This document shows, one piece after another, positions 43,946 to 52,666 of a stretch of 64,000 nucleotides of DNA. The first letter of the stretch is position 1, and each line of letters starts with the position of its first letter. The translations under genes were made by a program, and so were the position numbers. The stretch is taken from positions 1 through 64,000 of the forward strand of contig NZ_AASE01000012.1 in NCBI RefSeq assembly GCF_000168715.1. The letters are read 5' to 3'. The notes under the pieces are model-generated. The model was given only the letters and a program-made list of their open reading frames with translations. It did not search any database and was not told where the DNA came from. Source of the DNA: Chlorobium ferrooxidans DSM 13031 (GTDB taxonomy: Bacteria > Bacteroidota > Chlorobiia > Chlorobiales > Chlorobiaceae).

Positions 43946-45703
43946 ATGAGTAACATTACGTTTGCAGCTGCCCTCTGGCAATACATTCGGCCCTATCGCT
44001 GGCGCGTACTCTTCATCCTGCTGGGATTGACGGTCGAGTTCTCCTACGAAGCGGGATTACGCTACAGCCTCAAGTTTCTGGTGGATGATGTCATCCTGAA
44101 AAACAGGCTTGATATTTTTCTCCTGCTCTTCGCTCTCTTTGCCGTGGGTGGCCTGGTCTACACCCTTTTTGCGGTCATTTGTGACTACTTCTGGGCAAAA
44201 TACGGTTCCCGAATTTTCAGCGACCTTTGCCATGATCTCTTCCGCCATCTGCAGCTGCTGCCGATGGAATACAACGAACGCCAAAGCACCGGGGATTTGA
44301 TGTCAAGATTCTCTTTGGATGCTGCGACGATTGATAACGCCCTGGTTATTGTTTTGCCTGCTGCGTTTCTCAGCATAGGGGAGTTGCTGCTCTCCTCGGC
44401 AATGCTCCTGCAGCTCAGTCCGCTCCTCTTTTCCGGCGTACTGGCCGGCATGGTTGTCTGCCTCACGTCACCCCGTCTCTTTGCGAAAAAAACCAACAGC
44501 AGTAATTATGAACTGAGCCGCTATAACGGGCAGTTGGGGATGTTTCTGCAGGAACATCTGAGTGCCTTCAAGATGATCCATGCCTACGGACTTGAAAACC
44601 ACGTCACCGGCCAATACCGTCAAAAGCTGAAGCAGTTCGTTACCGTCGCAAGCCGGGCCAACTTTTTCTCCTACATCTCGCAGCGGATGCCCAATCTGGC
44701 CTTTCTGCTCCTGAATATCGTTGTACTCTTTGCTGCCGGACTGCTTGTGATGCAGGGACGGATGTCGGTCGGATCGCTGGTCTCCTATCAGATCATCTTT
44801 GTCAGCATGAGCGCCGCAATTAACCACATGACCTGGATAATCCCGAACCTCTTGTCGGCCAAAGCCTCCATGCAGCGGTTGCAGGAGGTGCTGGAGGTGC
44901 CTCTGCCCCCGGAAGAGCAGCACTACGACAATGAATCGGTTCACTTTACGGGAGACATTGAATATCGCCATGTCGGTTTTTCCTACAACAACGGCCAGTC
45001 GGTGCTCAATGACCTCAGCTTCAGGATCGAGCCGAAAAGCTTCACCGTTTTTGTCGGGCCCAGCGGATCAGGCAAAACCACACTCATCAATCTGCTGCTC
45101 CGTTTTTATGAACCCACGACCGGGCTTATCCTGATAAATGAAATGGAGAGCAGCAGGATCAATCCCCGCCTGCTGCGCAGTTTCATTGGCGTTGTTGCCC
45201 AGGAGGTCAATCTCTTTAACCTCTCCATTGCTGAAAACATCCGCATGGGTAACCTGGATGCCGATCAGGAAGCCATCGAAAAGGCGGCAAAGCAGGCTGA
45301 GATACATGAATTTATCATCTCACTGCCCGAGCAATACGAAACACTCTGCGGAGAGTCAGGCGGGCTGCTCTCGGGCGGGCAGCGCCAGCGTATCGCACTG
45401 GCACGTGCTCTGGTGCGTGAACCTCTTATGCTGCTGCTTGATGAAGCCACCTCGGCGCTCGACCCCCTGACCGAGCAGGATATTCTGAAAACCATCCTGA
45501 AACTGCGGAGTCAGTGCACCATAGTAGCCATTACCCATAAACTCAATCTGGCGGTTGAGGCGGATATGACCTTTGTGATGGACAAAGGCTCGATCGTTGA
45601 ACAGGGCACCCATAACGAACTGTTGAACAATAACGGCTTGTATGTGCGCTTCTGGAATCACACTGAAGAGCTCGAAGAAACTGTGGTGACAAACACAATC
45701 TGA
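43946..45703 (+). CDS. ABC transporter, fused permease-ATPase (exporter type)
   Basis: About 585 residues. An N-terminal ABC-type transmembrane domain with six helices (about 15-300) is followed by an ATPase domain: Walker A VGPSGSGKTTLIN, Q-loop VVAQEVNLFN, signature LLSGGQRQRIALARAL, Walker B LLLDEATSALD and the switch THKLNLAVEAD. The half-transporter would homodimerise in the inner membrane and export lipids, peptides or small molecules. It lies downstream of the ATP-grasp-SET gene, separated by a repeat element that supplies its ribosome-binding site, and 22 bp before the third SET gene. It probably exports the cluster's product (inference). Confidence 0.93.
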   Translation: MSNITFAAALWQYIRPYRWRVLFILLGLTVEFSYEAGLRYSLKFLVDDVILKNRLDIFLLLFALFAVGGLVYTLFAVICDYFWAKYGSRIFSDLCHDLFRHLQLLPMEYNERQSTGDLMSRFSLDAATIDNALVIVLPAAFLSIGELLLSSAMLLQLSPLLFSGVLAGMVVCLTSPRLFAKKTNSSNYELSRYNGQLGMFLQEHLSAFKMIHAYGLENHVTGQYRQKLKQFVTVASRANFFSYISQRMPNLAFLLLNIVVLFAAGLLVMQGRMSVGSLVSYQIIFVSMSAAINHMTWIIPNLLSAKASMQRLQEVLEVPLPPEEQHYDNESVHFTGDIEYRHVGFSYNNGQSVLNDLSFRIEPKSFTVFVGPSGSGKTTLINLLLRFYEPTTGLILINEMESSRINPRLLRSFIGVVAQEVNLFNLSIAENIRMGNLDADQEAIEKAAKQAEIHEFIISLPEQYETLCGESGGLLSGGQRQRIALARALVREPLMLLLDEATSALDPLTEQDILKTILKLRSQCTIVAITHKLNLAVEADMTFVMDKGSIVEQGTHNELLNNNGLYVRFWNHTEELEETVVTNTI

Positions 45704-45725
45704 TAATCAATCTAACCGGACAATA

Positions 45726-46088
45726 ATGAAAGTTTTTGGTATTGGTGTGGGCAAGGGCAAGGGGTTCCTCGGAGTCTATGCGGTCAATTTTTACAAGGAG
45801 GGTGAAATCGTGATGGATCTCAGCATCGGAGACGAAAGTCCGGGCCGGGATCTCAGGACAATTGAGCTGGCTACCCGTCACATTGATCACCCGTTCGGCC
45901 GGTATGTCAACCATCACTGTGATCCGAACTGCTACATCGACAAAAAGCGGGAGCTGATGATAGCGCTCAGGGACATCAACATCGGCGACGAAATCACCTT
46001 CGACTACTCGCAGAATGAAACTGCCATTGCAGCGCCATTTGAATGCAGTTGCGGCGCTCAGAACTGCAAGGGATCAATTCGGCATTGA
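45726..46088 (+). CDS. SET-domain protein 2 (minimal)
   Basis: A 120-residue near-minimal SET domain: GKGFLGVYAVNFYKEGEIVMDL at the N-terminus, YVNHHCDPNCYIDKKRELMIALRD, IGDEITFDYSQNE, and post-SET CSCGAQNCKG. The canonical NHSC motif reads NHHC. Closely follows the exporter gene (22 bp), indicating co-expression. Being the third SET domain in 4.3 kb, it suggests sequential or redundant methylation steps on one product. It is short enough to be an almost bare catalytic domain, which may need a partner to bind substrate. Confidence 0.88.
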   Translation: MKVFGIGVGKGKGFLGVYAVNFYKEGEIVMDLSIGDESPGRDLRTIELATRHIDHPFGRYVNHHCDPNCYIDKKRELMIALRDINIGDEITFDYSQNETAIAAPFECSCGAQNCKGSIRH

Positions 46089-46147
46089 TGCCGGTTATCA
46101 TGAGCCGGACAAAGGCTTCAATCGATCACGTTGTTGTCAGCGTCCGA

Positions 46148-46942
46148 TCATTTGGCAAGCGGATCTTCCCCCCACTCTGATACGTTGAGAGAAAACTTCT
46201 CCTTCAGGAGCCGTGGAATCTCCTCCTGAGTGACCTCCCTTTCCAGCGACCTACCTTCGGAAACCGATTTGAAGCTGTTGCCGTTGAGGAGCTCCTTGCC
46301 GGAGGGGGTCTGCAGAACAACCATCAGCGAGCGGACGAAAATCGAATCCGGATGCGTTGAATTCAGATAGTTGGCCGGTTCAAAATCAACCCACTCCTGC
46401 GGGGAGAGATTGAACTCATAGAGATTCTTCCATGAATCATCGGTAATGGACTGCAAGAGATAGTTCCCGTCCGGATTCAGGAAGAGCCCGAATGTATCAA
46501 AACCCTGCCGGATCTCCCGGTCGATCCAGCCGAGGTTGATCGGTTCGCGTATGCCGAAACTGCCGAAGCCGAGATCAAAGAGCCACTGCTCCCCCTCTAT
46601 GGTGGCAACAATCGCCATATGAGTCTTCGGACGACGCACGGGATAGGTCATAGGACGCGCAGCCACAAACTGATAGGCAACTCCGAGCGAAGCGAGAGCC
46701 ATGGCAAAGAGGCCGTTCACCTCGTAGCAGTATCCTCCCCGCCCTCTCTCCACGATTTTCGTGTAAATCTCTTCCGGTACAAGCGAGACGACCTTGCCCG
46801 CCTGAACATCCAGATTTTCAAACGGCACCGAAAAGAGCTGGCGAAGCATCAAGCGTTTCAATGTCGCTAAATCTGCTGAAGCAGCACCCTCAAAGCCGAT
46901 TCTGGCCAGGTATGAGTGGAAATTGAAGTTCTCTGCTTTCAT
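46148..46942 (-). CDS. Arylamine N-acetyltransferase
   Basis: A 264-residue cysteine-dependent acyltransferase with the triad Cys72 (RGGYC), His108 (THMA) and Asp123 (LFDLGFG). The N-terminal region FNFHSYLARIGFEG and VPFENLDVQAGK are typical of NAT. The enzyme moves acetyl groups from acetyl-CoA to arylamines or hydrazines; some bacterial homologues act as amide synthases in natural-product assembly. It is convergent with the SET cluster (60 bp between ends), so participation in that pathway is possible but not shown. Confidence 0.93.
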   Translation of the reverse strand: MKAENFNFHSYLARIGFEGAASADLATLKRLMLRQLFSVPFENLDVQAGKVVSLVPEEIYTKIVERGRGGYCYEVNGLFAMALASLGVAYQFVAARPMTYPVRRPKTHMAIVATIEGEQWLFDLGFGSFGIREPINLGWIDREIRQGFDTFGLFLNPDGNYLLQSITDDSWKNLYEFNLSPQEWVDFEPANYLNSTHPDSIFVRSLMVVLQTPSGKELLNGNSFKSVSEGRSLEREVTQEEIPRLLKEKFSLNVSEWGEDPLAK

Positions 46943-47021
46943 ATATTACCTCTTCCATATCCTGTTACACAAGCCCATACCGGTATTGAATATCTGAACG
47001 ATAGCCCCATTCCTGAGGGTA

Positions 47022-47438
47022 TTACGATTCCTCGATCTGACGAAGGATTTCCTGCAGCGAAACTGCCGCACTCATCTTCTCCCCCTCACTGGTCGCGTTA
47101 TAAAAACTGATAATCGCCCTGCCGCCTATACCGATCGGAGGATACTCCTTCCCGGCAAGCATCGGCATCAACTCAAGAAACTTCAACGCGCTCTCCTTCT
47201 CCATCCCGTTAATCCTGCTCACCACCGCTTCCACTATCCCGGAAGCGGCCTCCTCCCCCAACCCGGCAACATAGGCGGCACTCTGCACTGCGCCGTACTG
47301 GAACCCCAGAACAGCAAAAACAATATCCCTGTTGGTGCTGCTTTCCAGCCTTGCCGGGCACTGCCCGATCGCTTCAGCGAGAAACTGCAGCGCCATTTTC
47401 CTTACGCCCTCAACCCGCTCCTCATGATCGTTATGCAT
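47022..47438 (-). CDS. Hypothetical helical protein
   Basis: About 138 residues, predicted mainly helical and without membrane segments. Sequence stretches include REMALQFLAEAIGQCPARL-like N-terminal helices, GFQYGAVQSAAYVAGLGEEAASGIVEAVVSRI and EKMSAAVSLQEILRQIEE. I do not recognise the family. The ATG at 47438 is used; a GTG six bases upstream is also possible. It is on the same strand as the NAT gene (79 bp apart) and may be co-transcribed. Codon use and composition match the neighbours. Confidence 0.6.
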   Translation of the reverse strand: MHNDHEERVEGVRKMALQFLAEAIGQCPARLESSTNRDIVFAVLGFQYGAVQSAAYVAGLGEEAASGIVEAVVSRINGMEKESALKFLELMPMLAGKEYPPIGIGGRAIISFYNATSEGEKMSAAVSLQEILRQIEES

Positions 47439-47694
47439 AACCACTGACTGTTTGTTTGGCTGATTATTTCACTTGCGGAAGTACATCCCCTGATCATTAT
47501 CTGATTGATATTATTGAATTTAATGCTTTTTAAACGCGAGGTTTGGTTCACGCTGTTATGAACGCTCCGAAAGTTACTCTCTTTTAATTCAAAATTCAGC
47601 ATTCATAATCTCTTCAACGAGAACCTCCCGGAATGCAACTATCAGATATATTAAAAATTGCTCATGCCATTTACCGGCAATTGCCGTTATTTAA

Positions 47695-47820
47695 GGGCAC
47701 CTCTAATAATTGTCGTGAGCGGTTATCCGTTCAAGCCCCTGAGGGGCGAAATATTGGTAGCGCAGTCCCGACGAAGTCGGGGCTGGGAAAGGATTTCGGA
47801 ACAAATACATAGAGGTGCCC
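47695..47820 (+). repeat. REP/MITE-like element with terminal inverted repeats
   Basis: 126 bp bounded by GGGCACCTCTA and its inverse TAGAGGTGCCC, with the core TTCAAGCCCCTGAGGGGCGA inside. The best-defined copy of the family. It lies 17 bp upstream of the methyltransferase start. Confidence 0.85.
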
Positions 47821-47837
47821 CAACATCAAACATCAGT

Positions 47838-48530
47838 ATGAAAATCGACCCCATCTACATCTTCCGCAAAACCTGGGCCACCTACCAGAAGGTCATCAGC
47901 CACAACCTCATGTTTCACCGCGAGATGCTGACTGCTGTCAAAAAGCTGCTTGAGAGCCATCCGGGTCCGCTCAATGTGCTCGACCTGGGATGCGGAGATG
48001 CCACCCATATCGGCAAAATGCTTAACCCCGGTCAGGTTGCGGAGTACTGCGGATGCGATCTCTCCCCGTATGCGCTCGATGTTGCCCGAAAAAACCTTGA
48101 GCCGTTCGGAGCCCGTGTAAATCTGCTTTGCAGGGACATGGTCGCCGTGCTGAGGGAGGCTCCCGCAAACCATTTCGACGTGGTGTACTCCGGCTATGCC
48201 CTGCACCACCTCTCCCTTGAGGAAAAACAGACCTTTTTCACCGAGAGCCGACGCACCCTTCGCCAAAATGGTCAGGTAATACTGGTTGATGTCATGCGCG
48301 AAGAGGAACAGCCGCGGCCGGCATATCTCGACAGCTACAACGGAGCCGTGGCAGCACGCTGGGAGGCCCTGACCACTCACGAACGGGATCAGGTACAGGA
48401 ACACATCAGGAACTGCGATTTCCCCGAAACCCCGACCGATTTGCGGATGCTTGCCGGTAAAGCCGGACTGACAATCTGCCGGAGGCTCGAAAAACAGACC
48501 TGGCATGAAGCCTGGTGCTATTCGGCATAA
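47838..48530 (+). CDS. Class I SAM-dependent methyltransferase
   Basis: 231 residues. The SAM-binding motif I reads VLDLGCGDATHIGKML and motif II includes YCGCDLSPYALDVARK; LRQNGQVILVDVM is the later strand. Substrate is unknown. The reading frame extends upstream to 47658, but that part is translated repeat element, so the ATG at 47838 (MKIDPIYIFRKTW) is chosen. A copy of its last 129 bp occurs at 52067-52195. It precedes an amino-acid ABC transporter on the same strand, so methylation of an imported compound is conceivable. Confidence 0.85.
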   Translation: MKIDPIYIFRKTWATYQKVISHNLMFHREMLTAVKKLLESHPGPLNVLDLGCGDATHIGKMLNPGQVAEYCGCDLSPYALDVARKNLEPFGARVNLLCRDMVAVLREAPANHFDVVYSGYALHHLSLEEKQTFFTESRRTLRQNGQVILVDVMREEEQPRPAYLDSYNGAVAARWEALTTHERDQVQEHIRNCDFPETPTDLRMLAGKAGLTICRRLEKQTWHEAWCYSA

Positions 48531-48689
48531 GAGTAACTGTTGGTCAATTGAAGATCTGACCCTTTTTCACCAACCAAGGCAAATGTCTCCTCCGAAACAA
48601 CTATTTCATTGATAACGTTTTACAAATTTTTAATTTCCGGCTACAAAAATTTATGTAAGGCCTCCTGAAACCAACAAACTCTTCCCGCC

Positions 48690-50156
48690 ACGAAAAAGCT
48701 GATACTCCTCTCCCTTCTGTTCGTGATGCACTCGCTGACAGCATTTTCAGAGCCCGTCCTTCGCTGGGGAGGCGACCCAAGCGGCGGAGCCCCCTATGTC
48801 TATGCCGATCCTGCCAACCCCCAGACCTATACCGGATTTGATTATGAGTTTGCCGAGGCACTCGCCCGGGAGATGCACTTGAAAGCAGAGTTTGTCCCCA
48901 CTGACTGGGAAAGCATTGTTGCCTCACTTCAGCGCAAGGAGTTCGATGTCATCATTGACGGCTTCGAACCGACTGAAGATCGCGCACGGGAGGTGCTCTT
49001 CAGCAAGCCCTACTATCTCTTCAGATTGCAGTTAACCGTCAAACGGACAGACAACCTCATCACCTCGCTTGAGGATTGCAGAAAACATCAGAAAACGGTT
49101 GGCACGCTGGTCAACTGCGCAGCCTCCCGCCTGCTTGACCAGGGCGGTTACAAGTCAAAAGCCTATCAGGATCCCGTCGGCGCCTATCAGGATCTTGAAC
49201 TCGGACGGGTCGATGCCGTGCTGATGGATGTTGCCGGAGAGATGTTCTACGCCCGGCAGAACCCGAAACTGAAGGCGGTCGGCAAACCCTTCCAGACCGG
49301 CGCCTATATCGTCGGCATCCGGAAAGCAGATACCCTGCTGCTCGGCAGGGTCAACGCAGCAATAGATACGCTGGTCAACAACGGCACTGTCGAAAGGATT
49401 TTCAGGAAGTGGCAGTTGTGGGACGAAGAGCAGATCAAGCTGCGCACCACAAAAGAGCCTGTTTTTGAGATGACCAATACAAAACTCAACTGGAGCGAAG
49501 GGCTGATCAAACTCCTCAAAGCTGCATCCGTTACGGTGCTTCTCGCCTTCGGCGCCATGATCATTGCCGTCATTCTCGGCATTCCCCTTGCGGTCGGCCA
49601 GTCAAACGGAGGTCCGCTTACAAGAGCGCTGTGTACCGTCTACATCGAGTTTTTCAGAGGCACCCCCGTTCTTGTCCAGCTGCTCTTTCTCTATTTCGGC
49701 CTGCCGGTCATCGGCATCACCCTGCCCGGATGGCTGACGGCCATTGTCGGGCTCGGTTTGAACTATGCCGCCTATGAGTCGCAGGTGTACCGCACCGCAT
49801 TCCAGGCCATACCGGAACGGCAGTGGCAGGTCGCCTACTCTCTCGGGATGCACCCGCTTCTCGCCTTCCGGCGCATCATTTTCCCCCAGGCCTTCCGTAT
49901 TGCCCTGCCGCCAATGACCAATGATTTTGTGGCGCTTTTTAAAGATACCTCCACGGCCTTCGCCATTGCCGTCTGGGAACTTGCCACCGCCTACCGCGAG
50001 CTGGCCAATGCAACCCAGAGTTATCTCGGCATCGGCCTTGTTGTCTGCTGCTACTATCTTGCCATGAGCCTGCCGCTTGCACACTATGCGCATAAACTGG
50101 AGCAGAAACTGCAACGGAAATCAACCGGCATTCTATCCTCGGGAGCAGACAAATGA
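48690..50156 (+). CDS. Polar amino-acid ABC transporter: fused binding protein and permease
   Basis: About 489 residues. The first ~250 residues are a periplasmic amino-acid-binding domain (PVLRWGGDPSGGAPY, YTGFDYEFAEALARE, EFDVIIDGFEPTEDRAREV). The rest is a HisM/GlnP-type permease with five helices and the EAA-like loop ESQVYRTAFQAIPERQWQVA. The hydrophobic signal sequence (KKLILLSLLFVMHSLTAFS) lies in frame upstream of the first normal start; the codon at its beginning is ACG (48690), with no ATG, GTG or TTG between it and the preceding in-frame stop. The start may be mutated or initiation is non-canonical; a start at 48723/48726 would lose the signal. Glutamine/arginine-type substrate is inferred. 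Confidence 0.88.
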   Translation, partial: TKKLILLSLLFVMHSLTAFSEPVLRWGGDPSGGAPYVYADPANPQTYTGFDYEFAEALAREMHLKAEFVPTDWESIVASLQRKEFDVIIDGFEPTEDRAREVLFSKPYYLFRLQLTVKRTDNLITSLEDCRKHQKTVGTLVNCAASRLLDQGGYKSKAYQDPVGAYQDLELGRVDAVLMDVAGEMFYARQNPKLKAVGKPFQTGAYIVGIRKADTLLLGRVNAAIDTLVNNGTVERIFRKWQLWDEEQIKLRTTKEPVFEMTNTKLNWSEGLIKLLKAASVTVLLAFGAMIIAVILGIPLAVGQSNGGPLTRALCTVYIEFFRGTPVLVQLLFLYFGLPVIGITLPGWLTAIVGLGLNYAAYESQVYRTAFQAIPERQWQVAYSLGMHPLLAFRRIIFPQAFRIALPPMTNDFVALFKDTSTAFAIAVWELATAYRELANATQSYLGIGLVVCCYYLAMSLPLAHYAHKLEQKLQRKSTGILSSGADK

Positions 50157-50896
50157 TATCGATCAAAGGATTAACCAAAACAGTTCAAAACACCGCGCTC
50201 CTTTGCGACGTCAACCTCAAACTGGAGTCCGGCAAAATACTCGGCATCATCGGGCCATCGGGCAATGGCAAAACTACGCTGCTCCTCTCCCTCTGCGGAC
50301 TGCTTCCTTTTGACAAAGGGGAAATCACCGTGGGAGATACATGCATCAGGGCAGCGGAAAGCTCCGTAAATTCCGAAAAGCTCTGGGCGTTCAGGAAGAA
50401 ATCGGGAATCGTCTTTCAGCATCTCCACCTCTTTCCCCATCTCACCGTCCTCGGCAATATTACTGAAGCTCCTGTACAGGTAAACAAAATAAACCGGACG
50501 GAAGCGGAGGATGAGGCAAAAGTGCTTCTGGAAAAACTCGGGATCACGCAGCACATGAACAAATATCCCGAAGAGCTCTCCGGCGGCGAACAGCAGCGGC
50601 TTGCCATCCTGAGAGCTCTTGCCATGAATCCCGAAGTGCTCCTGCTCGATGAACCGACAAGCGCCCTCGACCCGATACGAAGCGGTGACGTCAGAAACCT
50701 GCTGCGCGAATTCGCCGCCACCGGCCATACGGTGGTGATCGTGTCACACTCCCTCCGCTTTCTCCGCGGCATTGCCGACTATCTGGCATTCATGGGAAAA
50801 TCGGAACTGATCGAGATGAACACAACCGAAAACCTGCTCAACAATCCGCAGGATGACCGGACAAAAGAGTTCCTGCACCACTCGGAACTGAACTGA
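50153..50896 (+). CDS. Polar amino-acid ABC transporter ATPase
   Basis: 247 residues. Walker A GPSGNGKTTLLLSL, Q-loop VFQHLHLFPHLTV, signature LSGGEQQRLAILRAL, Walker B VLLLDEPTSALDP and the H-loop VSHSLRF are intact. This subgroup (GlnQ/HisP) energises polar amino-acid uptake. The ATG overlaps the permease stop by 4 bp, so the two are co-translated as one importer. The C-terminus is shorter than GlnQ with a modified end (FMGKSELIEMNTTENLL). Serves the fused binding protein-permease directly upstream. Confidence 0.93.
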   Translation: MISIKGLTKTVQNTALLCDVNLKLESGKILGIIGPSGNGKTTLLLSLCGLLPFDKGEITVGDTCIRAAESSVNSEKLWAFRKKSGIVFQHLHLFPHLTVLGNITEAPVQVNKINRTEAEDEAKVLLEKLGITQHMNKYPEELSGGEQQRLAILRALAMNPEVLLLDEPTSALDPIRSGDVRNLLREFAATGHTVVIVSHSLRFLRGIADYLAFMGKSELIEMNTTENLLNNPQDDRTKEFLHHSELN

Positions 50897-51035
50897 AAGC
50901 GCGCCGGATCGATGAACGATCAGAATGGATGATTGAGATGTTCAGGGAAGGTTTTGGAGGTGATTGGCAGGGTTATGCGGTACTCAGTGCTGTTTTTGTT
51001 CAGGTGAACAACTCCCGAGTCACTGAAACTCCTGA

Positions 51036-51308
51036 TCAAGCCGCTCCTTTAAGCTCGGCAAGAGCCTCGCCCGCAAGTTTATCGAGTAAATCCTGAGATT
51101 CGTCAGTTTCCAGAAGTGTATCCCATTGAGCATTCTCAGCATCTATCGCTGAGAGTCCCTCTTCACTGACAAGCTCTTCACTTAAAATCTGGGCTTCCAG
51201 AAAACGGGCAAAATCTACCAGTTGCTCTACCCGGTTGGAAGGCAAGGAGCGGACAATGTTGATCAGAGTTTTTTCGTTCTCTTTGTCGGTATGGGTGACC
51301 GTATGCAT
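51036..51308 (-). CDS. Antitoxin-like DUF2281-type protein, orphan
   Basis: A 90-residue acidic protein with the core IVRSLPSNRVEQLVDFARFLEAQ, a pattern found in short DUF2281/antitoxin-like proteins, then a long acidic helix ending LLDKLAGEALAELKG. No toxin gene lies downstream within the 140 bp to the ABC transporter. The 267-bp duplicated segment starts 53 bp upstream, shared with the second orphan antitoxin at 52370-52594. Function as a toxin-antitoxin component is inferred. Confidence 0.6.
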   Translation of the reverse strand: MHTVTHTDKENEKTLINIVRSLPSNRVEQLVDFARFLEAQILSEELVSEEGLSAIDAENAQWDTLLETDESQDLLDKLAGEALAELKGAA

Positions 51309-51360
51309 AATCTCTCCTGAATGCCGATATCAGATTCGGTGATGCCAATTACATTATTCC

Positions 51361-51627
51361 TGCCTGCTCACTCACATCACAGATGCTGAACGATGCAGTA
51401 CAAAAAAGCTATTAAAGAGACTACAAAACTATAACAATATCGTCAAATCCAGTGCTTCCATGCAGGACAACGCTGAATCGAGACAATTCCGGTTATCATC
51501 CTGCACTCGCCACTTGACAGAGTTATTTCACTTACAACACAACATCCCCAAGTAGCCAAATGGTTGATATTATTGACTTTAATAAAATTACCCAAGGAAG
51601 TTAGTTGAAGCGGTTATGAGCGTCCCG
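51361..51627. repeat. 267-bp direct repeat, copy 1
   Basis: Nearly identical to 52667-52933, offset 1306 bp, with only scattered substitutions. Both copies lie just upstream of an orphan antitoxin-like gene. No coding capacity is apparent. Confidence 0.9.
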
Positions 51628-52056
51628 GAGGTCGGGAAGTCCTTGTATTCAAGCCCTGTAGGGGCGAAATATTGGTAGCAAAACAAGGCTCCCGCCGCCC
51701 CCCTCTTTTGCTTTTTGTAGCTCTACCCACGTTTGTAGAGTTTGTCGAGAGCGTCCCGGAAGTCGGGAGTTCGTCGTAATCAAGCCCCGTAGGGGCGAAA
51801 TATTGGTAGGCAAACAAGGCTTACGCCTCCCCCCTCTTTTGCCTATTGTAGCTCTACCCGAGTTTGTAGCGTTTGTCGTCATCGGGTCGGAGAGAAGTTA
51901 GTTGAAGCGGTTATGAGCGTCCCGGAAGTCGGGAGTTCGTCGTAATCAAGCCCCATAGGGGCGAAATATTGGTAGCAAAACAAGGCTTGCGCCTCCCCCC
52001 TCTTTATCCTTTTGTAGCTCTACCCGCGTTAGTCGAGTTTGTCGTCAAATTCACGG
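51597..52056 (+). repeat. Three-unit tandem-like repeat containing REP cores
   Basis: Units begin with GAGCGTCCCGG at 51618, 51748 and 51915. Each has a short inverted repeat CCCGGAAGTCGGG-like stem, the core AAGCCCC-GGGGCGAAATATTGG and a stretch ending TTTGTCG. Spacing is irregular (130 and 167 bp), so it is a repeat cluster and not a CRISPR. Confidence 0.8.
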
Positions 52057-52066
52057 AATTTCTCCC

Positions 52067-52195
52067 CACATCAGGAACTGCGATTTCCCCGAAACCCCGA
52101 CCGATTTGCGGATGCTGGCCGGTAACGCCGGACTGACAATCTGCAGGAGGCTGGAAAAGCAAACGTGGCATGACGCCTGGTGCTATAAGGCATAA
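52067..52195 (+). pseudogene. Duplicated 3' end of the SAM methyltransferase gene
   Basis: 129 bp corresponding base for base to 48402-48530 with about ten differences. It still reads HIRNCDFPETPTDLRMLAG and ends TWHDAWCYKA-stop, against TWHEAWCYSA in the full gene. Only the tail is present, so it is a fragment left by duplication or recombination, linked with the repeats around it. Confidence 0.9.
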
Positions 52196-52369
52196 AACGG
52201 GGAGCTGTTTTTTTGGAATTCAATATAGCCTATGCACATCAAGCGACAGACAGCTATAGGCGACTGTGCCACTTCATTGGATCCTGAGATGTATGGAAAA
52301 CACGACGATCTTCATACCACCAAGTAAGCATCACTAATATCCTGCTGCGCTTCCGGTAATAGTATCAGA

Positions 52370-52594
52370 TCAGGAAGCATGACCGCTGCGGACATTTTGC
52401 TTGACCTCGGCCCATGTGAGCCCTGAAGCAGGGTTTTTCATCAGGTTACTCTTGCGACGAGCCAACTCCTTCTTTTGCCATTCATGTACGGGTACATCTT
52501 CCGGTTTAGCCGCCAGATCATCCCAGAGATCTTCAACCAATTGTAGTTTCTCTGGTGGGCTAAGGTCAAATACGGAAACAGTATGGGTTTTCAT
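52370..52594 (-). CDS. Addiction-module component (Unstab_antitox family), orphan
   Basis: A 74-residue protein with LSPPEKLQLVEDLWDDLAAKP at the N-terminus and PASGLTWAEVKQNVRSG at the C-terminus, both typical of the putative addiction-module component family (PF09720), antitoxins of RelE/ParE-like toxins. Its stop is not followed by a toxin gene. The second copy of the 267-bp repeat starts 73 bp upstream. Likely a solitary or decayed toxin-antitoxin partner. Confidence 0.85.
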   Translation of the reverse strand: MKTHTVSVFDLSPPEKLQLVEDLWDDLAAKPEDVPVHEWQKKELARRKSNLMKNPASGLTWAEVKQNVRSGHAS

Positions 52595-52666
52595 GACTAT
52601 CTATATTTGAAATGGAAAATGACCGTTCTTAAATGTTTTTCCTGAATGGACTCTCTTGCTACGTAC

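Noticed and set aside
47658..47837. Upstream extension of the methyltransferase frame
   Set aside because: It is the translation of the REP-like repeat, and the family N-terminus begins at the ATG at 47838.
51597..52056. Possible CRISPR array
   Set aside because: Repeat units are about 130-167 bp with irregular spacing and the units include REP-like palindromes; no regular 30-40 bp repeats with unique spacers and no cas genes.
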